Shown: piece after piece, positions 1 to 10,940 of the stretch
How positions within the stretch are numbered: the first letter of the stretch is position 1
Layout of the letters: the number at the start of each line of letters is the position of its first letter
DNA from: Elephas maximus indicus
Lineage: Eukaryota > Chordata > Mammalia > Proboscidea > Elephantidae
Direction: 5' to 3'
NCBI RefSeq assembly: GCF_024166365.1
Contig: NC_064830.1
Coordinates: 87,662,721 to 87,726,720, forward strand
DNA: 64,000 nucleotides
The notes under the pieces: model-generated
Databases searched by the model: none
Seen by the model: only the letters and a program-made list of their open reading frames with translations
Told to the model about the DNA's origin: nothing
Translations under genes and position numbers: made by a program

Positions 1-195
1 TCGCAATGTTATCCATAATTTGTTATGATCCACACAGTTGAATGCCTTTGCATAGCCAATAAAACACAGGTAAACATCCTTCTGGTATTCTCTGCTTTCA
101 GCCAGGATCCATCTGACATCAGCAATGATATCCCTGGTTCCACGTCCTCTTCTGAAACCAGACTGAATTTCTGGCAGTTCCCTGCTACAAAGATA
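1..195 (-). mobile_element. RTE (BovB-clade) LINE fragment, reverse transcriptase region
   Basis: The reverse complement matches the reverse transcriptase part of the longer RTE copy at 4,068-6,493 (its 5,260-5,445 portion), including the region coding for an AKAFDCV-like motif A. It runs off the left window edge in its 3' direction. It is 5'-truncated near 195 and not a host gene. Confidence 0.85.
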
Positions 196-379
196 ACCAT
201 ACAAATCTACAATCATGTGGAGATTTTAACATATCACTCGCAATAACTGATAAAACAAACAAAAAAAAAAATTAGTAAAATTTGAGATTTGTAAAATACA
301 AAAATCCGTAAAGTCAAGAGAAGATTTGTAAAACACAAGCAAAAAGCTTAATTTAATGGACTTGTGCAAAACACTGCAC

Positions 380-531
380 CCCAGGGTGGAGAGAAGCAGT
401 GTGCTGTCTCATTAGGGGGAGAGCAACCAGGGGTATATAGCAAGGTGTATATAAATTTTTGTATTTGAGAGACTGGCTTGATTTGTAAACTTTCACTTAA
501 AGAACAATAAAAATTAAAATAAATAAAACAC
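380..531 (+). mobile_element. L1 3'-end fragment with A-rich tail
   Basis: This segment is the reverse complement of the 3' terminus of the younger L1 at 934-2,553. Both share the GAGAGACTGGC-like and GTAAACTTTCACTTAAAG stretches. It ends in an A-rich tail. The adjoining 245-380 is A-rich and has no clear identity. Confidence 0.8.
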
Positions 532-534
532 TGC

Positions 535-933
535 CCCCAATACCTACAGAATACAGAATCTTCAAGCACACCTAGAACATTTATGAAAATTGCCACAATC
601 TGGGCCAGAAGGCAAGTCTTACATATTTTAAAGGACCAGTCTAATACAGCCATGTTTTCTGACTACAATGGGATAAGGTCAAAAATTAGTAACAAAAAGG
701 TAACTAGAAAAACCCCACTTGTTTGGAATTTAAGAAACAGATTTCTAAATAATTCATGATCAAACAGGAATTCTTAACAGAAATTATAAAATATTTCCAA
801 CTGAACAATAACAAAAATTCTACATATAAATACTGGTGGGAGGCAACCAAAGCAGGGGAGGAAAACTGCATAGCCTTAAATGCCTGTATTTAAAAAAGAG
901 AGGGTATGAAAATTCAAGAGCTAGGCATCAATT
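535..933 (+). mobile_element. Old L1 ORF2 segment, left part of a split element
   Basis: The translation in broken frames resembles the region of L1 ORF2 between endonuclease and reverse transcriptase. The younger L1 at 934-2,553 interrupts it. Further L1 sequence in the same orientation resumes after 2,565, so this is probably one old element split by later insertions. Confidence 0.6.
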
Positions 934-2553
934 TTTTTTTATTATTAATTTTTTTGTGCTTTAAGTGAAAGTTTACAAACCAGGTCAGTCTCTCATACAG
1001 AAATTTACATACACCTTGCCATACACTCCTAATTGCTCTCCCGCCAATAAGACAGCACAGTTCTTCCCTCCACTCTCTCTACTCATGTCCATTCGGGTAG
1101 CTTCTGGCCCCCTCTGCCCTCTCATCCCCTCTCCAGACAGGAGATGCCAACATAGTCTCATGTGTCTATTTGATCCAAGAGGCTCATTCTTCACCAGTAT
1201 CATTTTCCATCCCCTATTCCAGTTTTTTTTTATTCCAGTCCAATCCCTGTCTCAAGAGTTGGCTTTGGGAATGGTTCCTGTCCTGGGCTAACAGAAGGTC
1301 TAGGGACCATGCCCTCCAGGGTCCCTCCAGTCCCAGTCTGACCATTAAGTCTGGCCTTTTTATGAGAATTTGGGGTCTGCATCCCACTGCTCTCCTGCTC
1401 TGTCAGGGTTTCTCTGTTGAGTTTCCTATGAGGGCAGTCATCAGTTGCGGCCGGGCACCACCTAGTTCTTTTGGTCTCAGGCTGATATAGTCTCTGGTTT
1501 ATGTGGTCCTTTCTGTCTCTAAGGCTCATAATTACCTTGTCTTTGGTGTTCTTCATTCTTCCTCGGTCCAGGTGGGTTGAGACCAATTGATGCATCTTAC
1601 ATGGCCGCTTGCTAGTGTTTAAGACCCCAGACACCACTCTCCAACGTGGGATGCAGAATGTTTTCTTTTATTATGCCAATTGACTTAGATGTCCCCTGAA
1701 ACCATGGACCTCAAACCCCCACCCCTGCTACACCGGCCTTTGAAGAGTTCAGTTTATTCAGGAAAATTCTTTGCTTTTGGTTTAGTCCAGTTGTGTTGAC
1801 CTCTCCTGTATTGTGTACTGTCTTTCCCTTCACCTAAAATAAAACTTATCTACAATCTAATTAGTAAAGACTCCTCTTCCCTCCCTCCCTCCCTCCTCCC
1901 TCCCTCCCTCCTCCCTCCCATAACCATCAAAGAATATTTTCTTCTCTGTTTAAACTGTTTCTCCAGTTCTTATAATAATGGTCTTATACAATATTTGTCC
2001 TTTTGCATCTAATTTCACTCAGCATAATGTCTTCCAGATTTCTCCATGTTATGAAATGTTTCATGGATTCATCATTGTTCTTTATCAATGCATAGTATTC
2101 CATTGTGTGAATATACCGTAATTTATATATTCATTCATCCGTTGATGGGCACCTTGGTTGCTTCCAACTTTTTGCTATTGTAAACAGTGCTGCAATGAAC
2201 ATGGGTGTGCATATATCTGTTCGTGTAAAGGCTCTTATTTTTCTAGGATACATTCCAAGGAGTGGGATTCCTGGATCGTATGGTAGTTCTATTTCTAGTT
2301 TTTTAAGGAAGAGCCAAATCGATTTTCAAAGTGGCTGTACCATTTTATATTCCCACCAGCAGTGTATAAGTGTTCCAGTCTCTCCACAACACCTCCAACG
2401 TTTATGACTATGTGCTTTTTGGATTAATGCCAGCCTTGTTGAAGTAAGGCGGAATCTCATTGTAGTTTTGATCTGCATTTCTGTAATGGCTAACGACCGT
2501 GAGCCTTTCCTCATGTATGTGTTAGTGGCCTGAATGTCTTCTTTAGTGAAGTC
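934..2553 (-). mobile_element. 5'-truncated younger L1 with target-site duplication
   Basis: Read on the minus strand, this is the end of L1 ORF2 (about 2,553 to 2,050), then a long 3' UTR, then a poly(A) tail seen as the T-run at about 934-955. The flanks AGGCATCAATT (923-933) and AGGCATCCATT (2,554-2,564) match at 10 of 11 bases, which marks a target-site duplication. The 3' UTR has a G-rich tract on the element's strand. The sequence agrees with the L1 family I recall as abundant in elephants. It is truncated and not capable of movement. Confidence 0.85.
1878..1919 (-). repeat. G-rich polypurine tract in the L1 3' UTR (potential G-quadruplex)
   Basis: The minus strand is a run of GGGA and GGA units, giving about ten G-runs of two or three bases within 42 bp. 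Many mammalian L1 3' UTRs keep a G-rich polypurine tract. The sequence is enough to form a G-quadruplex in principle. Confidence 0.75.
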
Positions 2554-3195
2554 AGGCATCCATTCTTAAGAAGTTATTAAAAAAAAAAAAAGAAAAGAAA
2601 AGCAAATTAAGCCCAAAGAAAGTTAAGGGACTGAAACAGTAAAGAGCAGAAGTTAATGAAACAGAAAATAAACATACACCTGAGGAGATCAACAAAACCT
2701 AAACTGTTCTTTGAAAACAATAACAATGATAAACCTCTTCTGAAAAGATTTTCACAGAGAGAAAAATTTACAAACAAAATTTATAAAGAAACAGGGAGAC
2801 TAACTGTAGATGGTGCAAACATTTTTAAAACAATATTCTGAACTTTATAACAATTAGTCTGAAAGTGTAAATATGTATAAATTCATAGAAAACAAGCAAC
2901 CTAACCAAAACTGACTAAAGAATTGTTCATAAACTTAACCAGTTCTATAACCACTGAAGAAATTTGGTGGGAAATCTGCCTTCCCACAAAGAAAACTTCG
3001 GGTCCAGATGATTTTATCAGGAAGTCCCACCAAACATTCTAGAAACAAATACTTTCAAATGTTACACAAACTATTCCAGGGGCCAGAAAAAAGCAAACCC
3101 TTCCCAACTCATCTGATAAAGCTGGAATAACTTGGGCACTAAAAGCTGACAAACATTTTAAGAGAAAGGAAAACTACAGGGTATCTTTCATGAAT

Positions 3196-3380
3196 GGAGT
3201 CCTGGTGGCACCGTGGTTAGCTCAGCTGCTAACAGAAAGGTTGGCAGTTCGAACCAACTAGCCACTCCAGGGAAGAAAGATGTGGAAGTCTGCTTCAGTA
3301 AAGACTACAGCCTTTCTGCAATTCTACTCTGCCCCACAGTGTTGCTATGAGTTGGAATCGACTTGATGGCAATGGATTAT
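3196..3380 (+). mobile_element. AfroSINE, subtype D, with near-perfect target duplication
   Basis: The head (GGAGTCCTGGTGGCACCG) and the tail (GAATCGACTTGATGGCAATG) are intact. Flanks TTTCATGAAT and TTCCATGAAT match at 9 of 10 bases. It is inserted in the old L1. Confidence 0.85.
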
Positions 3381-3401
3381 TTTCCATGAATACAGTTGTA
3401 A

Positions 3402-3462
3402 AAAAAAAACCCAAACCCATTGCTGTCAGATGATTCCGACTCATAGTGACCCTTAATAGTCC
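3402..3462 (-). mobile_element. AfroSINE 3' fragment
   Basis: Only the tail is present on the minus strand (CCCAAACCCATTGCTGTC, then GACTCATAGTGACCC). Confidence 0.7.
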
Positions 3463-3609
3463 TAAGCCAAATGAGAACAAACCAAACCCAGCAATATAAA
3501 AATAATGACATACCATGACCAAGTTGGATTTATCCCAACGATGCCAGGATTGGTTTAACATTCAAAAATTGATTCATGTGAAAAATCTACGAGACCAAGC
3601 AGTTAACAA

Positions 3610-3800
3610 CCACTTTTAAACAAATATGAGAGTGTAAGGAGGTGGGGAAACTACATTAATAGCAACAGAACAACCAGAATAGAAACCATGAGAATGTTCA
3701 CCCCCTGCGAAGAATGTAACCAACGTCACTGAGCACTTTGTGTAAAAATTGTTGAATGGGAACATAAACTGCTGTGTAAACATTCACTGAAAACACAGTA
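3610..3800 (+). repeat. L1-type 3' end, family B
   Basis: This resembles the end of the element at 13,370-13,660, sharing GTAACCAACGTCAC, a TTGTGTA stretch, TGTAAA and CTGAAAAC-like blocks in the same order. The family is proposed from in-window copies only. Confidence 0.5.
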
Positions 3801-4067
3801 TTTTTTTTAATTCATCAATGTGAGTCACCATATTAACAAATAGTATGATGCAGAAATACATTTAACAAAATTCACCGTTTATTCATGCAAACATTTATCC
3901 TTTGTAAAGTTGGAATAGAAGGAATTTCCATTATCTACTAACTGATGTTTACAAAAGGCCTACAGTGAACATAATACTTAATGGTGAAACGTTAAAAGTA
4001 ATCACTTTAAAATCCTAATTGATCCAAGAGTCAATGCATTTCCAATCAAAATTCCAACAGGCTTTTT

Positions 4068-6493
4068 ATGTGTCTGGACTTGATTGGAATGCAAAAGTTG
4101 GAAACCAAGGAGAAGGACTGGTAGTTGGAAACTATAGCCTTGGTGATAGAAACAATGCCTGTGATCACATGATAGAATTTTGCAAGACCAATGACTTCTT
4201 CATTGCAAATACCTTTTTTCACCAACATAAACGGTGACTATACACATGGACCTCACCAGATGGAATACACAGGAATCAAATCAACTATGTCTGTGGAAAG
4301 AGACAATGGAAAAGTTCAATATCATCAGTCAGAACAAGGCCAGTGGCTGACTGTGGAACAGATCATCAATTGCTCATATGCAAGTTCAAACCGAAACTGA
4401 AGAAAATTACAACAAGTCCAGGAGAGCCAAAGAATGACCTTGAGTATATCCCATCTGAATTTAGAGACCATCTCAAGAATAGATTTGGCACGCAGGACAC
4501 TAATAACCGAAGACCAGACAAGTTGTGGAATGATATCAAGGACATTATACATGAAAAAAAGCAAGAGGTCATTGAAAACACAGGAAAGAAAGAACAGACC
4601 AAGATGGATATCAGAAGAGACTCTGAAACTTGCTCTAGAACGTCAAGCAGCTAAAGCAAAAGGAAGAAATGACGAAGTAAAAGAACTGAACAGAAGATTT
4701 CAAAGGGTGGCTCAAGAAGACAAAGTATTACAATGACATGTGCAAAGAGCTGGAGACAGAAAACCAAAAGGGAAGAACACACTCAGTATTTCTCAAGCAG
4801 AAAGAACTGAAGAAAAAACTCAAACCCCAAGTTGCAATGGTGAAGAATTCTATGGAAAAAATATTAAATGATGCAGAAAGCATCAAAATAAGATGGAAGG
4901 AATACACAGAGTCATTACAACAAAAAGAATTAGTTGACTTTCAACCGTTTCAAGAGGTAGCATATGATCAGGAACCGATGGTACTGAAGAAAGATGTCCA
5001 ATCTGCTCTGAAGGCACTGGCGAAAAACAAGGCTCCAGGAATTGATGGAATATCAAGTGAGATGTTTCAACAAACAGATGCAGCACTGTAAGTGCTCACT
5101 CGTCTATGCCAAGAAATTTGGAAGACAGTTACCTGGCCAACCAATTGGAAGAGATCCCTATTTATGGCTATTCCCAAGAAAGATGACCCAACCAAATGTG
5201 GAAATTATCCAACAATATCATTAATATCACACACAAGCAAAATTTTGCTGAAGATCATTCAAAAGTGGCTGCAGCAGTACATCCACAGGAACTGCCAGAA
5301 ACTCAGGCCGGATTCAGAAGAGGATGTGGAACCAGGGATATCATTGCTGATGTCAGATGGATCCTGGCTGAAAGCAGAGAATGCCAGAAGGATGTTTACC
5401 TGTGTTTTATTGATTATGCAAAGGCATTCGACTGTGTGAATCATAACAAATTATGGGTAACACTGCAAAGAACGGGAATTCCAGAACACTTAATTGTGCT
5501 CATGAGGAGCCTGTACATAGATCAAGAGGCGGTTGTTCGGACAGAACGAGGGCATACTGAGTGGTTTAAAGTCAGGAAAGGTGTGCCTCAGGGTTGTATT
5601 CTTTCAACATACCTACTCCAACCGTATACCAAGCAAATAATCCGAGAAGCTGGACTAGATGAAGAAGAACGGGGCATCGGGATTGGAGAAAGATTCATCA
5701 ACAACCTGCGTTATGCAGATGACACAACCTTGCTTGCTGAAAGTGAAGAGGACTTGAAGCACTTACTGATGAAGATCAAAGACCACAGCCTTCGGTACGG
5801 ATTACAACTCAACATAAAGAAAACAAAAATCCTCACAACTGGAGCAATAAGCAACTTTACGGTAAATGGAGAAAAGATTGAAATTGTCAAGAATTTCATT
5901 TTACTTGGATCCATAATCGACACCCACAGAAGCAGTAGTCAAGAAATCAAGACGCACTGCATTGAGCAAATCTGCTGCAAAAGACCTCTTCAAAGTGTTG
6001 AAAAGCAAAGATGTCACCTTGAAGATTAAGGTGCACCTGACCCAAGCCATGGTGTCTTCAATTGCATCATATACATGCGAAAGCTGGACAATGAATAAGG
6101 AAGACCGAGGAGCAATTGACGCCTTTGAATTGTGGTGTTGGCGAAGAATACATAATACACGATGGACTGCCAAAAAGAACGAACAAATCTGTCTTGGAAG
6201 AATTACAACCAGAATGCTTCTTAGAAGGAAGGATGGCGAGACTACATCTTACATATTTTGGACATGGTGTCAGGAGGGACTAGTCCCTGGAGAAGGACAT
6301 CATGCTTGGTAAAATAGAAGGTCAGCAGAAACGAGGAAGGCCATCAACGAGATGGACTGACACAGTGGCTGCAACAACGGGCTCAAGCATAACAACAATT
6401 GTGAGGATGGTGCAGGACCAGACAGTGTTTTATTCTGTGGTACACAGGGTCACAATGAGTCAGAACCAGCTCGATGGCACCTAACAACAACAT
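4068..6493 (+). pseudogene. RTE (BovB-clade) retrotransposon, 5'-truncated and frame-broken
   Basis: About 2.4 kb of an RTE LINE, a family that codes for one endonuclease/reverse-transcriptase polyprotein and normally measures about 3.2 kb. What remains starts at the end of the endonuclease (LDWNAK, corresponding to the family's GDFNAK-like motif, near 4,078). The reverse transcriptase follows with motif A FIDYAKAFDCV near 5,405, motif B GVPQGC near 5,582 and the catalytic YADD at 5,712-5,723. The C-terminal tail has DAFELWCWRR. Several frameshifts and stops split it, for example between the reading frames ending at 5,091, 6,029 and 6,312. The longest piece is 277 codons (5,196-6,029). The 3' end (GAGTCAGAACCAGCTCGATGG, then CAAC repeats) resembles the AfroSINE tail. 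It sits inside the old L1. It is dead as a gene. Confidence 0.9.
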
Positions 6494-6916
6494 GCGATTT
6501 GACAAGATGGAAATGTAAAGGCAAAGAGAGCCAAGAAACTCCTGGAGAGAAAAGGCAGGAGGACTTGTCCTACTAGATGTTAGATTTATTTCAAGAGTAA
6601 TAAATAAAGTGTGGTGATGGTAAACAGGGATAGACAAATAAGACCAATGGAGCAGAATAGAGAACTCAGAAACAGAAAAATATAAACATATCCATACTTG
6701 ATGTTAAAGAAATGGAACTCCAAATGAAAGCAAACTTCTCAACAAAAGGTGCTGGGATAACTAATTATCCATATGTAGGGGAAAAAAATGAAATTAGACC
6801 CCTGCTTCACACTATTCAAAATATCAGTTCTTGGAGGATTAAGGTCCTAAAATTAAGAAAGGTATAAAGTTTTTGGATTACAATAAAGGAGAATATCTTT
6901 ATGACCAACCTAAGCG

Positions 6917-7574
6917 TTGTTTGTTGTTAGGTGCCTTTGAGTCAGTTCCAACTTATAGCTACCCCATGTACAACAAAACAAAACACTGCCTGGTTCCTCA
7001 CCATCCTGGCAATTGTTGCTATGTTTGAGCCCGTTATTGGAGCCACTGTGTCAATCCATCTCGTTGAGGGTCTTCCTCTTTTTCACTGACTCCCTACTTA
7101 ACCAAGCATGATATCCTTCTCCAGGGACTGGTACCTCCTGATAACATGTCCAAAGTATGTGTGACGAAGACTCTTCATCCTCACTTCTAAGGAGCATTCT
7201 GGATATACTTCTTCTAAGACAGATTTGTTCATTCTTCTGGCAGTATATTCAATATTCTTCGCCAAATACCACAATTCAAATGCATCGATTCTTCTTCGGT
7301 CTTCCTTATTCATTGTCCAGCTTTTGCATGCATATGAGGCAAGTGAAAATACCATGGCTTGGGTCAAGTACACCTTAGTCTTGAAGGTGACATCTTTGCA
7401 GTTTAACACTATATAGAGGTCTTTTGCAGCAGATTTGCCCAATGTGACACGTCATCTGATTTCTCTACTGTTGCTTCCATGGGCGTTGATTGTGGATCCA
7501 AGTAAAACGAAATCTTTGACAACTTCAATTATTTACTCCATTTATCATGATGTTGCTTATTGGTCTAGTTGTGA
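6917..7574 (-). pseudogene. RTE 3' fragment, opposite orientation
   Basis: The minus strand matches the C-terminal and 3' part of the RTE at 4,068-6,493 (about 5,900 to 6,490), including a stretch of 114 codons at 7,098-7,442 with the DAFELW block. It is inserted in the same old L1 about 420 bp downstream, so the two RTE copies face each other tail to tail. Confidence 0.88.
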
Positions 7575-7774
7575 GGGTTTTTTACCCAAGGGTAGGGTGA
7601 ATTTCTTTGAAAGATACAGAAGAAGCACAAACTGTAAAGGAATAGACTGATAAATTCAACTTCATTAAAATTAAGAACCTCTGTTCACCAAAAAACATCA
7701 GATCATTTTAAAATAGAAATGTTTGTAGAATAAGCACATCTGAGTCACAAACATTTGTGGTATGTGCTCGACAA

Positions 7775-7930
7775 GAGAGCTAATGCTTCATGAATAGTCT
7801 CATTTAATCCTTACAAGGACCTTATGTGAAAAGGATGAGGAAACTGAGGCTGAGAGGGACACAAAGTGACACAAGGAGTTAGTGACAGTGGGGATACAAA
7901 ACCACAGTTCCTGTTCTCAAGGCAATCCCA
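7775..7930 (+). repeat. MIR-like SINE
   Basis: It contains the MIR landmarks ATTTAATCCTTACAA, GATGAGGAAACTGAGG and CACAAGGAGTTAGT. Confidence 0.65.
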
Positions 7931-7999
7931 GTCCAGGCAAGCAAGAAAAACGAGTGGGACAATAAAATTATGATCCACGTCCCTCATCTGCAATTCCTA

Positions 8000-8330
8000 A
8001 ATTTCAAAAGATCTGAAAGCCAAAATTAAAAAAAAAAAAGGTTTTAAATCTGAGCTGACTTTCGTTGAGGCTATTTATGATTGTTATTTACCCCGGTAGT
8101 GTAAATATGCACATATTTTAATATGGAAATATTAATGTATTTGATTTCAGGACGCTGCCCCAGACCCCGCTGAGGGTATGGCATAACACAATATACTCAC
8201 CATATTCAACAACACAACAATATTACCTTTCTAAAATCCGAGAAATCCTGTATTCTGAACACGTCTTACCTCGGGGATTTAAAATAAGGGACTGTGGACT
8301 TGTACTAAGTAAGGAGTACTGTACACAAAA
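8000..8330. repeat. Ancient interspersed repeat, unclassified
   Basis: The block GCTGCCCCAGACCC, then ATCCTGTATTCTGAACAC and AAGGGACTGTGGAC, recurs in the same order at 42,190-42,490. Two diverged copies show an old dispersed repeat whose class I cannot name. Confidence 0.5.
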
Positions 8331-8499
8331 TTGAGGGGTGCACAGAGGACCGCGAGATTACCCGAGAGGGTGGTCAGCGAAGGATGTAATCGCGGTTAAA
8401 AGTTTGTAATTTTGTTTTTTTCACTTAATATTACGATTAACAATATTTTCTTCACCGGATATGACGATGCAAAAATTTGTAGGTGTATGTGTGTGTGCT

Positions 8500-9150
8500 A
8501 ATGAGGCTAGACCCCCGTCTACTTGCCTCTGCTCCCCCTCTCGGGACCTCAGTTTCCCCATCAGTAAATAAGAAGCCCCAAGCCCTCCTCCAGAGCGCCA
8601 CACTCCATCACCGCACATGGTCGACGCAGAGCCTGACCCCCACTTCCTGTCTCGCCGAACCCCACCTCACATATCCCCTCGCCTTTCCAGACATCCCTCT
8701 TCCTTTCGCGCCAGCCTCCAGTCCCCCTTCCCGGATTACCAAATACGACACTCGAGCCCAGCGTAGACTGTGAAGGCGGAGATGGCCGACAGGTCGACTC
8801 GGGACCTCCTTCAAGGCGGGGCGAACGCGAACGCTGCGCTCCCATTGGTCTCCGCCAGCCGATTCTTCCCTCCTTTTGGGTGACGCACTTCCTGTGCTCC
8901 CGCCCGCCCCGTTGTCATGGTACTTCGGGCTCTGTCCGTTAGGTCACCACTGGGCCTCAGTGATGCGCGCGCCGAGGTCGGAGCCTTGCGCGACTTCCCG
9001 CACTTCTGTTGGTGTCTTTTATGGGAAAGGATTTCGCATTTGTCGTCCTCTGCCTCCCGCACCGCAGGGGCCCCGCTCGACCGAAGGAAAGGAAGAGCGG
9101 GAGTGCAGTCTGTGCTCCCCCTCGATGGCCAGGGTTCTGCGAGCATAGCT
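8500..9150 (-). promoter_or_regulatory. NSMCE1: CpG island, putative NSMCE1 promoter and noncoding first exon
   Basis: GC- and CpG-rich, repeat-free DNA, unlike its surroundings. It has a CCAAT box on the minus strand (ATTGG at 8,844-8,848), an ETS-type ACTTCCTG at 8,887-8,894 overlapping a CRE/AP-1-like TGACGCA at 8,881-8,887, and a YY1-like GATGGC at 8,781. A possible minus-strand splice donor reads TTTG|GTAATC at 8,740/8,739. The gene name is inferred from human gene order: NSMCE1, a RING-type subunit of the SMC5/6 complex, lies upstream of IL4R and is transcribed away from it. No NSMCE1 coding exon is visible between 1 and 8,500. The promoter could also be bidirectional or belong to a noncoding RNA. 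Confidence 0.5.
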
Positions 9151-9154
9151 AGTA

Positions 9155-9350
9155 CCCTGACCTGGGCCTCAGTTTCCCCATCTGTAGAACTGACAGTGTG
9201 GCCTCGTGGAAAGGAATGAGGGCTCCGTCGTCATGTAACCTGAACTGGCTCTGTCACTTATTAGTTGTAGGATTTTGGGCAAGTCACTGAACCTCTCTGA
9301 GACTGTTTTTTCTTCCATTAGATGGAGATAGTAACCGTTCCTAGGACATA
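9155..9350 (+). repeat. MIR-like SINE
   Basis: It shows TGTCACTTATTAGTTG, GGGCAAGTCACTGAACCTCT and a following TAGATGGAGATAGTAA, as in MIR. Confidence 0.65.
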
Positions 9351-9576
9351 GTTTCATGACGTTTAAAAAAGATAATGAATATCAAGTGCTGATTAAATAT
9401 TCTCTAATATCTTTTTTTTTTTTTTAATATCTTACCTAGGGAATGTTGTGAGGAGTAAATGAGGTGGTTAATGGAAGTGAATGAATTGCTTTGAATTTCC
9501 AGGGCACTTATTTTACAAAAGTTTGTACGCCAGTCCCTAGTCTGAGGGCTGAGGATGCAGTGTAGCTGGGGGAAAA

Positions 9577-9730
9577 TCCATTGCTTTTGTCGAGTCTGAC
9601 TCATAGCAACCCTTTAGGACAAAGCAGAACTGCCCCATAGGGCTTCCAAGGAGCCATTGGTGAACCTGAACTGCTGGCCTTTTGGTTAGCAGCCATAGCT
9701 CTTAACCACTGCACCACCAGAACTCCTAGC
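9577..9730 (-). mobile_element. AfroSINE, subtype S
   Basis: Reverse-strand copy with GACTCATAGCAACCC, AACTGCCCCATAGGGCTTCC and GGTTAGCAGCCATAG. The head ends at CACCACCAG. 9,730-10,250 holds nothing I recognise. Confidence 0.85.
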
Positions 9731-10254
9731 AAGAGAAAGAGGTAACTATTATAGAACAGTAGTAAATGCAAGTATCTATCTCAGTGAGGCTAGATTCAGA
9801 TCCCTACAAATGCTTATTCTGTTAAAATAAAGCAAGGAAATTTTTTGTAGGTTCGACTAGAGAAAACACCTAATTTTACAGACAGAACAAATACTTCCAA
9901 AATAACAAAGCTGTGAAGACCTTTTAAAGGGTCAGAACAAAAGACATGAGCTGTACTATTTTGATTGAACATCACAAACTTAGATTAATGCAAGTCAGGT
10001 TACTGGAAGTGGGGCCAGAAGGAGGAAGGCTACAGGACATTTCTCTCTTAGAAACAGATTGTTCACGTGAAATTTTTCTTGTCAGCAGTTGCCTAGGAGA
10101 CCTAGATAAGAGTCAGCATTAAGGTCTTCTTCTCGAGAAATTGTTTCAGGAAGAGTCTTGATAACCTCTTGTAAAACTATATATAGTAAAACGAAGGGAA
10201 GATAATGTAGGGCCCCAAAATCTAAAGCAGCCATTTTACTTTAGTCAAGTGCCT

Positions 10255-10560
10255 AAGTTTAATTGCTTTTACCTTTCTAGGCCTCAGTTTCCTCATCTGT
10301 TGAATGGGGAAAAGCAGTAGACAGTAGTAGTTAAATCTTGAACTCTTCAACTCACTATTTCTGAGATTCAGGACAAAGTACTCAAACTCTCAACCAGTTT
10401 GCTCATCTATAAAGTAGAGATAACAGCACCTTGTTGACAGTGTTGTTGCGAATATTGAATGAGTTTGTACACACAAGCCACTTCGAAGATTGCCTAGAAC
10501 ACAGTAAGACCTTGATAAGTGTAAGCTACCATTACTGATAAAGTACTTCATAAACTGTGG
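10255..10560 (+). repeat. MIR-like sequence, one or two copies
   Basis: CCTCAGTTTCCTCATCTGTT at 10,282 and a second GTTTGCTCATCTATAAAGTA block at 10,398, followed by an ACAGTAAGACCTTGATAAG-like end. Confidence 0.55.
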
Positions 10561-10940
10561 GTTAAACTGTTTTAGGGGCAGTCAAATAAGAGAAGAAAAC
10601 AGCCCTCAGGATGCAACATCTATGTTTTGCTTGTCCTTCACAGTGTGTTGTAAACTTTTCAATTCATTATCAATATTTAAAGGTTGAGGCATCCACATAA
10701 AACCCTGAAATATCTGACAATTCATGAAAAACAGGGAAGTCTGGCAACACAGGGCCAGTGTTCTTCCATGACAGCACTTGTTTAGCCTTGATAGAGACTC
10801 TTTTTGTAATGAAGCAGGGGCTTTCCTGATGTGTAGAGAGAGAAAAGTTGACGACCAAGAATAAATAACACTGGGAATTCCAAAATTTCATGGTCAAAGA
10901 GCCAAGAAAGGGGTAGAAAGAGAAGAAAGGGTTGCAAGAC

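Larger units (their letters stand above)
2565..7720 (+). mobile_element. Old L1 (ORF2 to 3' end) split by at least five insertions
   Basis: L1 ORF2-like segments in the same orientation appear at about 2,585-3,195, 3,480-3,600, 3,800-4,067, 6,494-6,915 and 7,575-7,720, in the order expected along an L1. Between them lie an AfroSINE, a SINE fragment, an L1-type 3' end (3,610-3,800), an RTE (+) and an RTE (-). All reading frames are broken. Confidence 0.65.

Noticed and set aside
5196..6029. 277-codon reverse transcriptase frame as an active gene
   Set aside because: It is one piece of a frame-broken RTE copy lacking most of the endonuclease, with frameshifts before and after.
1..8500. NSMCE1 coding exon on the minus strand
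   Set aside because: I searched by eye for the start of the protein and found only repeats. The first coding exon must lie left of the window.
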